Source: Pseudomonadota bacterium
GTDB taxonomy: Bacteria; Pseudomonadota; Alphaproteobacteria; Caulobacterales; Caulobacteraceae
Direction: 5' to 3'
NCBI GenBank assembly: GCA_023451375.1
Contig: JAEXZS010000095.1
Span: forward strand, 1-15,502
Length of the DNA stretch: 15,502 bases
The position numbers and the translations under genes were made by a program. Each line of letters starts with the position of its first letter. The stretch's first letter is position 1. Shown in pieces: positions 1 through 5,548 of the stretch. The notes beneath the pieces are model-generated. The model made no database searches and was not told where the DNA came from. It was given only the letters and a program-made list of their open reading frames with translations.

Positions 1-71
1 GTCGGGCTCCCGGCCTCCTGCTCGCGCAGCACGCCGATGATCTGCGCCTCGTTGAACCTGCTCTTCTTCAC
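1..71 (-). CDS. IS3-family transposase OrfA, N-terminal fragment cut by the window edge
   Basis: Read on the minus strand from a GTG at 71-69, the product begins VKKSRFNEAQIIGVLREQEA. This is the characteristic start of IS3-family OrfA proteins, which carry a helix-turn-helix domain that binds the element's ends. An AAGGAG ribosome binding site sits six bases before the GTG, which fixes the start. Only about 23 residues are visible, so it cannot be judged whether the transposase is intact. In IS3 elements OrfA is normally followed by OrfB, joined by programmed frameshifting to give the full DDE transposase. Confidence 0.75.
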   Translation of the reverse strand, partial: MKKSRFNEAQIIGVLREQEAGSP

Positions 72-133
72 GTCCGTCTCCTTGATGAAACGGACTCTCA
101 CTCAAATCGAGGGATCAGGAAGGGGGCACGTCA
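1..133 (-). mobile_element. Terminal part of an IS3-family insertion sequence, continuing beyond the window's left edge
   Basis: The start of a transposase OrfA lies on the minus strand here. About 60 bp upstream of its start codon, read on the minus strand, is a stretch beginning TGACGTGCCCCC (121-133). That form, TGA followed by a C-run, resembles the terminal inverted repeats I know from IS3-family elements, so the outer tip of the element is placed near 133. The other end, OrfB and any target duplication lie outside the window. The element stops only 17 bp from the next gene. The family call rests on the transposase; the exact boundary is inferred. Confidence 0.6.
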
Positions 134-149
134 CTGCCCAAACGCCCAT

Positions 150-653
150 CTACTGATCTAGCAACCGATAAGCTGCTGCCGCATCTGCCGCCTTTCTTGA
201 GGCGTAAGCTGTGATGCGCTGATTGATCGCGACTTTGAAAGCCATCTGGTCTTCAGTGACGTTTTTTCGTTTTCGATAGAACGTCAGATATTCCTCGGCC
301 TCTTGAGCTCCTATGACGCGCAGATGCGTATAAAGCTCAATAGCTTCCTTATTCAGCGACCTTTTGGGGTCCGCCTCAATTCGAGCCAGCGCCGCGAACA
401 ATCGCTTAGATCGAAGACCGATAAATTTTTGAACGCAGACGTTTCCGACATCCGCAAATTTGCGCGTCACATCATTCTGTAGCTGACAAATCTGGAAGAT
501 CGGGTGGTGCCCGCAAAGGCAAATCTGCTCTTCTCCCACGCGGTAGATGTCGTGAACGCGCCATTCATTGTTGCACAGCGTCCAATCGACCTTCTCTTCG
601 CTCCGCGCGAAGATTTCCACTTGGAGCTGCGCAAAATTGTAGCCGGTGCCCAT
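150..653 (-). CDS. Unrecognised 167-residue protein with a Cys/His cluster, AT-rich relative to its neighbours
   Basis: I cannot name this protein. Residues 45-73 hold a possible metal-binding cluster: C45-x-C47-G-H49-H50, then C56, then C73 in the segment GNVCVQKF. The pattern looks like a small treble-clef or zinc-ribbon type module. The rest is mostly helical and charged, with no signal peptide or membrane segment. ATG at 653 is chosen because GAGAGG lies about five bases upstream; a GTG two codons earlier is possible. By eye the gene is near 50% GC, while its neighbours approach 70%, and it sits 17 bp from an IS end. Both facts suggest horizontal acquisition. Function is unknown; nucleic-acid binding is only a guess from the Cys cluster. 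Confidence 0.6.
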   Translation of the reverse strand: MGTGYNFAQLQVEIFARSEEKVDWTLCNNEWRVHDIYRVGEEQICLCGHHPIFQICQLQNDVTRKFADVGNVCVQKFIGLRSKRLFAALARIEADPKRSLNKEAIELYTHLRVIGAQEAEEYLTFYRKRKNVTEDQMAFKVAINQRITAYASRKAADAAAAYRLLDQ

Positions 654-690
654 AACCACCTCTCAAAATCGATGTTCGATTGTAGGTTGT

Positions 691-712
691 GATTCTGACA
701 CGGAGTCGAGTC
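691..712. promoter_or_regulatory. Cluster of three GANTC (CcrM methylation) sites upstream of the Cys-cluster gene
   Basis: GATTC at 691-695 and GAGTC at 703-707 and 708-712 are three GANTC sites within 22 bp, 38-59 bp upstream of the start of the minus-strand gene ending at 150. GANTC is the target of the cell-cycle methyltransferase CcrM in Caulobacterales. Two of the sites come from one tandem GAGTCGAGTC. Any regulatory role is speculative. Confidence 0.25.
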
Positions 713-765
713 CGCTAACGACGATATGGGAAGTACCGATCCGTCTATATTTAGACCGCACCTGG

Positions 766-953
766 CCTTCTCCCATTGGGAGAAGGTGGCCCGGCGGAGC
801 CGGGTCGGATGAGGGTCGGGCGGCTCAGTCGGCGTGAGCCGTCGCACCGCCCGGAACGCGACTGACGCTGGGGCGAGATCGGACCCTCACCCTTTCGCGC
901 AAGGACGACGGCTACGCCGTCGTGCGCTCAAGCCCTCTCCCAATGGGAGAGGG
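766..953. repeat. Mirrored pair of REP-like palindromic intergenic elements
   Basis: Two related modules face each other. The left one is a 21-base palindrome with arms CCTTCTCCCA/TGGGAGAAGG (766-786), a 6-bp triloop hairpin CCCGGC-GGA-GCCGGG (790-804), then GATGAGGGT. The right one is the mirror: ACCCTCACCC (883-892), an 8-bp triloop hairpin ACGACGGC-TAC-GCCGTCGT (905-923), then a 21-base palindrome with arms CCCTCTCCCA/TGGGAGAGGG (933-953). The hairpin loops differ in sequence while the flanking blocks agree, as in BIME/REP elements. A further 6-bp inverted repeat (GGCTCA/TGAGCC, 822-840) lies between them. The right palindrome ends three bases from the pseudogene's stop codon. Confidence 0.75.
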
Positions 954-956
954 AAG

Positions 957-1275
957 TCACAGGCCCAGCGTCTTGGCGCGTTCGCGGATCGCCGCGTCGA
1001 TGCGCGAGGGTTCGGCGAGGGCCTCGGCGTTGGTGAAGCGGACGACGGTCCAGCCCAGCGCCTCGATCGCCTGTTGGCGCAGATGGTCGTTCAGCACCAC
1101 GTCGTCCCGCCCATGCCCCCCCGTCGATCTCGATGACCAGCCGCAGCGGAATACAGGCGAAGTCGACCACGAAGCCGCCGACCGGATGCTGACGCCGCAT
1201 CTTCCAGCCATCGACGGCCCCGCCGCGCAGTCACGCCTACACGCGCGCCTCAGCCAGGCCGGACGCATCCAGGCA
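957..1275 (-). pseudogene. DUF559 (endonuclease-like) pseudogene with two nonsense codons and one frameshift
   Basis: On the minus strand, one frame reads AEARV-stop-A-stop-LRGGAVDGWK (about 1203-1250), then RRQHPVGGFVVDFACIPLRL and VIEIDGG (to about 1117). A different frame continues HGRDDVVLNDHLRQQAIEAL and GWTVVRFTN to a TGA at 957. Together these give the usual DUF559 order, a PD-(D/E)xK-like fold with VDF and VIEIDGGxH motifs. The frame changes at a run of seven C (1116-1122, seven G on the coding strand); six would restore it. The two in-frame stops are TAG where the family usually has Trp (RLWxxLR) and TGA where Arg (CGA) would fit. With three lesions the gene is very probably dead. 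Its true start is not identifiable. DUF559 proteins are Vsr/endonuclease relatives of largely unknown role. Confidence 0.8.
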
Positions 1276-1516
1276 AGCGCCCGGCGGGATGCGCCGCCGT
1301 AGGGAGAATGCGGACGCCATCCTAATTCCGACGGCATAACCCTGCGATTCCAGCGCCTTGCCGCCCGCGCGCGGCAATCGACCTCGCATGCCCGCAAACG
1401 GTGCGATGCTTCCGACGCCTCGCCGCTCCCGGCGACGCCCCTGCGCGCGGAGAACCGCTTTCAGACAATTCACACTATTCAGACTGTCTTTTTCCGCCCG
1501 GAGTCTGAAACCCGGC
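1276..1516. other. Stretch without a convincing gene, containing short inverted repeats
   Basis: No reading frame here looks like a real protein. CGCATCC (1264-1270) pairs with GGATGCG (1287-1293), a 7-bp stem overlapping the pseudogene's 5' side. TTCAGACT (1478-1485) pairs with AGTCTGAA (1502-1509), an 8-bp stem just downstream of the marC stop codon; a further TTTCAGAC at 1459-1466 could compete for the same arm. Neither hairpin is followed by a U-tract in the marC direction, so a rho-independent terminator is not clear. The segment 1451-1510 is AT-richer than its surroundings. Confidence 0.4.
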
Positions 1517-2215
1517 TCAGTGCCCGCCGACCGGATACGGCGTCGTCACCGCGCCCGAGATCATGCCGGGGATGGCCTCGCCAAGGCCCAGCAGGATGAA
1601 CTGGATCGCCAGGGCGCACAGGATCAGGCCCAGCACCTTGACGATGATGGCCATGCCGACCTCGCCCAGCAGGCGGCTGAGCGAACCGGTCAAGGCGAAG
1701 CAGACGAAGGAGACGACGCAGGCGGCGGCGATGGCGGCCAGCGAGCCCATGGTCCCGGCGTAGCCCAGCTTGGCCGCCTCGCCCGCCTGGATGATCACCG
1801 CGGAGATGGCGCCGGGGCCGATCATCAGGGGAATGGCGAAGGGCACGACCAGGCGCTGGAAGCGCCGCCGGGCGTAGCCGCGGACGTCCTGGCTGTCGGC
1901 CAGGGCGTCCTTGTCGGCGAACATGGCCAGGAAGTCGCCGCGCGCCATGTCCAGGCCGAGGAACAGCAGCAGGATGCCCCCGGCGATGCGGAAGGCGGCC
2001 AGCGAGATGCCGAAGAACTGCAGCAGGCCCAGGCCGGTGAACAGGAAGAAGGCCAGGAACACCGCCGCGAAGGCGCAGATCAGGGCCGAGACCGAGATCC
2101 GCTGGCGCAGGGTCGCTCCGGCGGTGGCGGCGGCGAAGATCGGCAGGTTGCCGATGGGGTCCAGCAGGGCGAACAGGGTCACGAACAGGTTGACACCCAG
2201 ATCGACCGCGTTCAT
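1517..2215 (-). CDS. marC: MarC-family (UPF0056) inner-membrane protein
   Basis: A 232-residue polytopic membrane protein of the MarC/UPF0056 family, whose transport substrate is not established; an early link to multiple antibiotic resistance in E. coli was not upheld. The sequence shows the family hallmarks: LDPIGNLPIF near residue 20, MIGPGAIS in the middle, and about six hydrophobic helices at the usual family length. ATG at 2215 begins MNAVDLGVNLFVTLFALLDP, which matches family starts; upstream there is only a modest purine-rich AAGGCG. The open frame continues far upstream, opposite pyrF, but that extension is Arg/Gly-rich nonsense. The gene is divergent from pyrF with 87 bp between the starts, so the two promoters share this gap. 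Named from family membership only. Confidence 0.88.
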   Translation of the reverse strand: MNAVDLGVNLFVTLFALLDPIGNLPIFAAATAGATLRQRISVSALICAFAAVFLAFFLFTGLGLLQFFGISLAAFRIAGGILLLFLGLDMARGDFLAMFADKDALADSQDVRGYARRRFQRLVVPFAIPLMIGPGAISAVIIQAGEAAKLGYAGTMGSLAAIAAACVVSFVCFALTGSLSRLLGEVGMAIIVKVLGLILCALAIQFILLGLGEAIPGMISGAVTTPYPVGGH

Positions 2216-2302
2216 CGCCTTGCCTCGCCTTGAAATTCGAAACCGCCGGCCCCTGCCGACGCACCCTTGCGTCCGGCATAGCCGCTTAGCGCGAGTCCGT
2301 CG

Positions 2303-3034
2303 ATGACCCAGCCGAACCGCCCTGCTCCAGACGGAATGGCCGACGCGCGGATCATCTGCGCCCTGGACGTGCCGACCACCGCCGAGGCCGCCCGGCTGGC
2401 GGAAACGGTCAGCGACGCGGTCGGCTTCTACAAGATCGGCCTGCAGCTGTTCGCCGCCGGCGGCATGGACCTGGCCCGCGATCTGAAGGCCGGCGGGCGC
2501 AAGGTCTTCCTGGACTGGAAGCTGCACGACATCGGCGCGACGGTGGAGAAGGCGGCGGCGAACCTGGCCGAGTCCGGCTGCGACCTGCTGACCGTCCACG
2601 CCCGACCGCAGGTGATGGCGGCGGCGGCGCGCGGCGTGGCCGGCTCGGGACTGAAGGTGCTGGGGGTGACGGTCCTGACCAGCCTGACGGCCGAGGACCT
2701 GGCCGCCGACGACCACGCCCTGTCGCCGGCCGACCTGGTCGAGCACCGCGTGCGCCAGGCGCTGGAGGCCGGGATCGCCGGGGTGGTAGCCAGCCCGCAC
2801 GAGGCGGCGCGGGTCAGGGAAATCGCGACCCAGGCCGGCCGCGACGACTTCCTGATCGTGACGCCGGGCGTACGTCCGGCGGGCGCCGCGCTGGACGATC
2901 AGGCCCGCGCCGCCACGCCCGAGGCGGCGCTGAAGGCCGGCGCCACCCACCTGGTGATCGGCCGCCCGATCACGGCGGCGGCCGATCCGCGTCAGGCGGC
3001 GCGGGCGATCGCCGAAGCCATCGCCCGCGTCTGA
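2303..3034 (+). CDS. pyrF: Orotidine 5'-phosphate decarboxylase
   Basis: Converts orotidine monophosphate to UMP, the last step of de novo pyrimidine synthesis, in the cytosol. The 243-residue protein has the beta/alpha-barrel signatures of the family: IICALDVP with D22 on strand 1, FYKIGLQLF with K44, the catalytic DxKxxD motif FLDWKLHDIGATV (D71, K73, D76), TPGVRPAG, and VIGRPIT binding the phosphate. A Trp sits between D71 and K73, where homologues usually have Leu or another small hydrophobic residue. The start is uncertain: ATG 2303 has little ribosome binding site, while ATG 2336 (MADARIICALDVP) follows a GGA and gives a length nearer the family norm. The stop lies four bases from the convergent repeat-protein gene, with no room for a separate terminator. 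Confidence 0.95.
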   Translation: MTQPNRPAPDGMADARIICALDVPTTAEAARLAETVSDAVGFYKIGLQLFAAGGMDLARDLKAGGRKVFLDWKLHDIGATVEKAAANLAESGCDLLTVHARPQVMAAAARGVAGSGLKVLGVTVLTSLTAEDLAADDHALSPADLVEHRVRQALEAGIAGVVASPHEAARVREIATQAGRDDFLIVTPGVRPAGAALDDQARAATPEAALKAGATHLVIGRPITAAADPRQAARAIAEAIARV

Positions 3035-3038
3035 AGCC

Positions 3039-4124
3039 TCAGCCGCGCTCGCCGGGCTCCTGGCGATAGTCGTGACGCGGCGGGGCCTGGGGCGCGACAT
3101 TGTCCGGCGGCGGCAGGTCGCCGTAGTAGGTCGGCGGCGGCGGGGGCGCGATCTCGACCGGCGACGGCTCGACATAGACCTGGGCCGGGGCGACATGCAC
3201 CGGCGGGGCCTGCACATGGACGGGCGCCTGCTCGACATAGGTCGGCGCGGCGACCTGCACCTCGGCCGGCGCGACGTGGACCGGCGAGGCCTCGACCCTC
3301 ACACGGGCCGGGCCGACGTGTACCGGCGGCGCCTGGACGTGCACCGGCGCCTGCTCGACATAGACCGGCGGGGCGCTGATCACCTCCGGCGGCGCGATGG
3401 TGACGGCGGGCGCCTCGACGTAGACCCGTTGCGGCCCGACGTGGACCGGCGGCGACTGCACATGGATGGGCGGCTGCTCGATATAGACCGGCGGGCCCTG
3501 GATGATCTCCGGCGGCGCATAGTGGACCTGCGGCGGGGCGACGTGGACCCGCTGCGGCGCGACATAGACCGGCGGGGCCGGGACGTAGGCCGGGGGCGGC
3601 GGCGGCGCATAGACCGGCGGGGGCGGCGGGCCGTAGCAGGCGCAGCCCGGGGCATAGGCCGGATAGGGCGTCGGCGCCGGACGCCGCCAGCCGATGTAGT
3701 CGCGGCCGAAGCCCGACACGGCGTACCCCATCGGGGCCGAGACGGGAGCCGGGCCGGTGAACTGGATCGCCGGCGCGGCGCCGTGGTAGCCGCCGCCATA
3801 GTGACCGGCGTCGCCGTAGCCGCTGCCGTAGACGGCCACGCCGCCATGGCCGCCGCCGCCTCGGCCGTACCCCGAGGCGAAGGAGTAGGAGCGGGCGTTC
3901 ACGGCGCTGTAGCTGCTGGCGTAGGCCCGCGAACTGGCGTTGGCCTGGGCGTAGGCGCCGCCGTTGACGTTGACATTGATGTTGCGATTGCCGCCGTGGT
4001 GGCCGCCTCCGCAGCCGCCGCCTCCGCAACCGCCGCCGCCGTGGCCGGGACCGCCGGCCAGCGCCGGGGCCGCCGACAGCAGCAGGGCCGCCGCCGCGGC
4101 CGAAAGGATGGATTGTATCGACAT
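3039..4124 (-). CDS. Secreted Pro/Val-rich heptad-repeat protein of unknown function
   Basis: A 361-residue exported protein that I cannot assign to a named family. Residues 1-23 form a signal peptide ending in APALA. Residues 24-46 are Gly/His/Cys-rich (GGGCGGGGCGGGHHGG). Residues 47-85 alternate Asn/Val and then Ala/Ser/Tyr (NRNINVNVNGG, AYASSYSAVNARSY), followed by Gly/Tyr-rich sequence. Residues 160-185 are polyproline with CACYGPPPPP. Residues 186-325 carry about 20 units of form V-x-V-x-x-P at seven-residue spacing, with one six-residue unit in each set of six, giving a 41-residue super-repeat. The C-terminus is polar. ATG 4124 is chosen for the signal peptide and a GGAG eight bases upstream; longer frames use TTG. 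It follows the DUF1674 gene by 54 bp on the same strand and may be co-transcribed. A surface or cell-wall structural role is a guess. Confidence 0.8.
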   Translation of the reverse strand: MSIQSILSAAAAALLLSAAPALAGGPGHGGGGCGGGGCGGGHHGGNRNINVNVNGGAYAQANASSRAYASSYSAVNARSYSFASGYGRGGGGHGGVAVYGSGYGDAGHYGGGYHGAAPAIQFTGPAPVSAPMGYAVSGFGRDYIGWRRPAPTPYPAYAPGCACYGPPPPPVYAPPPPPAYVPAPPVYVAPQRVHVAPPQVHYAPPEIIQGPPVYIEQPPIHVQSPPVHVGPQRVYVEAPAVTIAPPEVISAPPVYVEQAPVHVQAPPVHVGPARVRVEASPVHVAPAEVQVAAPTYVEQAPVHVQAPPVHVAPAQVYVEPSPVEIAPPPPPTYYGDLPPPDNVAPQAPPRHDYRQEPGERG

Positions 4125-4178
4125 GGGACAGGCTCCGCTGATTCCCGGAGCCCGTGGCAAATCCCACGCCCGGCGGGG

Positions 4179-4412
4179 TCAGAAGTCGACCGCCAGCCCC
4201 TTCTTCTCCCAATCGCCGAAGCGGGTCGGCTCGGGCCCGCTCGGCCCGCCGTGCTCGACGTCCAGCGCCGGGCCGGCGTCGGCGGCGCGACGGTCAGCCG
4301 CCTCCAGCAGGGCGCGGCGGGCCGCATCGCTCAGCGGCCGCTCGGGCGTCGCGTGCGGCACATCGGCGTTGAGAACCGGCGTCGGCTCCGGCGGGGTGGG
4401 ATGTTCGGTCAC
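4179..4412 (-). CDS. DUF1674 protein, SDHAF4-like succinate dehydrogenase assembly factor
   Basis: A 77-residue protein whose last 28 residues carry the DUF1674 signature, GGPSGPEPTRFGDWEKKG followed by AVDF at the very C-terminus. In eukaryotes the homologue SDHAF4 (yeast Sdh8) binds the flavinylated SDHA subunit and protects it during assembly of respiratory complex II. In bacteria the role is inferred from homology. The N-terminal half is Pro/Ala-rich and probably disordered. The start is a GTG at 4412, with GGGAG seven bases upstream. It is divergent from htpX with 50 bp between start codons, and upstream of the secreted repeat-protein gene on the same strand. No sdh genes are in the window. 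Confidence 0.88.
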   Translation of the reverse strand: MTEHPTPPEPTPVLNADVPHATPERPLSDAARRALLEAADRRAADAGPALDVEHGGPSGPEPTRFGDWEKKGLAVDF

Positions 4413-4462
4413 AGGGCGTCTCCCTTGAGGGCTGGGCTTCCTGGCATCAAATAGGCGGTGCG

Positions 4463-5440
4463 ATGAACCACCTGAAGACCTTCATTCTCCTGGCCGCCCT
4501 GACCGCCCTGTTCGCGGGCCTCGGCTACCTTGTCGGCGGCGTCACCGGCATGGCGATCGCCCTGCTGCTCGCGGGCGGGATGAACCTGTTCAGCTACTGG
4601 AACGCCGACAAGATCGTGCTGAAGATGTATCGGGCCCAGCCGGTCGACGAGAACCACCCCAACGCCGTGGTCAGGAACTATGTCGCGGATGTGCGCCGGA
4701 TGGCCGCCGACGCCGGCATGCCCCAGCCGCAGGTGGCCATCATCCCCAGCGACCAGCCCAACGCCTTCGCCACCGGCCGCAATCCTGAGCGCGCGGCCGT
4801 CTGCGCCACCACCGGACTGCTCGACATGCTGACGCGCGAGGAGGTGCGCGGGGTGATGGCGCACGAGCTGGCGCATGTGAAGAACCGCGACACCCTGATC
4901 ATGACGGTGACGGCGACCATCGCCGGCGCCATCGCCGCCCTGGCCAACTTCGCCCTGTTCTTCGGCGGCGGCGACGACCGCGAGCGGCCGGGCGGCCTGA
5001 TCGGGACCCTGGCGCTGATGATCCTGGCGCCGATGGCGGCGGGCCTGGTGCAGATGGCGATCAGCCGCGGCCGCGAGTACGAGGCCGACCGCGTCGGCGC
5101 CGAGATCGCCGGCGACCCCCACGCCCTGGCCAGCGCCCTGCAGAAGATCGAGGCCTACGCCAAGCGCATCCACAACCCCACGGCCGAGCGCAATCCGGCC
5201 TCCGGCCAGCTGTTCATCATCAATCCGCTGGCGGGACGCGGGGCCGACAACCTGTTCTCGACCCACCCCGCGACGGGCAACCGGGTCCGCGCCCTGATGG
5301 AGATGGGAACGCGGATGGGCCTGCGTCCGCGCCCGGTCGCGGCGGACCCGTTCGCGCGGCCGGAGCCCATCCGGACCGCCGCCCCGACCACCACCGGCGT
5401 GCCGACCACCCCGACGCACCGCAAGGGTCCGTGGGGCTGA
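4463..5440 (+). CDS. htpX: HtpX family membrane zinc metalloprotease
   Basis: An M48-family protease of the inner membrane that degrades misfolded membrane proteins, acting beside FtsH in envelope quality control. The sequence has two N-terminal transmembrane helices (about 5-25 and 27-45), the HEXXH zinc motif HELAH (H134, E135, H138) and the third-ligand motif REYEADR with E205. Two further hydrophobic segments (about 147-168 and 178-200) lie between those motifs. NAFATG near residue 100 is a conserved family motif. At 325 residues it exceeds E. coli HtpX (about 293) because of a Pro/Thr/Arg-rich tail after residue 290, a usual feature in alphaproteobacteria. The start MNHLKTFILLAAL is typical. 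The short divergent gap to DUF1674 must hold both promoters. Confidence 0.95.
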   Translation: MNHLKTFILLAALTALFAGLGYLVGGVTGMAIALLLAGGMNLFSYWNADKIVLKMYRAQPVDENHPNAVVRNYVADVRRMAADAGMPQPQVAIIPSDQPNAFATGRNPERAAVCATTGLLDMLTREEVRGVMAHELAHVKNRDTLIMTVTATIAGAIAALANFALFFGGGDDRERPGGLIGTLALMILAPMAAGLVQMAISRGREYEADRVGAEIAGDPHALASALQKIEAYAKRIHNPTAERNPASGQLFIINPLAGRGADNLFSTHPATGNRVRALMEMGTRMGLRPRPVAADPFARPEPIRTAAPTTTGVPTTPTHRKGPWG

Positions 5441-5548
5441 CAGCCGCGCCGGATCGCCGCTGATCTGGGACCAGGGCGGTTTGCAATCGGGCGGGTGATC
5501 GCATCAGATGCCCGTCTCGATGCCGGTCTCGATTCAGGGGGTTTCTTC

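Noticed and set aside
467..847. 126-codon minus-strand open frame overlapping the Cys-cluster gene
   Set aside because: It runs through the palindromic repeat and another frame of the real gene, has no ribosome binding site and no recognisable content.
1517..3238. 573-codon minus-strand open frame running through marC and antisense to pyrF
   Set aside because: Only the part from 2215 onward is MarC; the upstream part is Arg/Pro-rich antisense sequence opposite a clear pyrF gene.
3140..3640. Regular short repeats that could suggest a CRISPR array
   Set aside because: Repeats are about 21 bp in register with codons and diverge at third positions; they encode the V-x-V-x-x-P units, with no constant repeat plus unique spacers.
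3072..4454. 460-codon plus-strand open frame opposite the secreted repeat protein
   Set aside because: It is an Arg/Asp-rich shadow of the GC-rich repeat gene; the minus strand has a signal peptide, a ribosome binding site and ordered domains.
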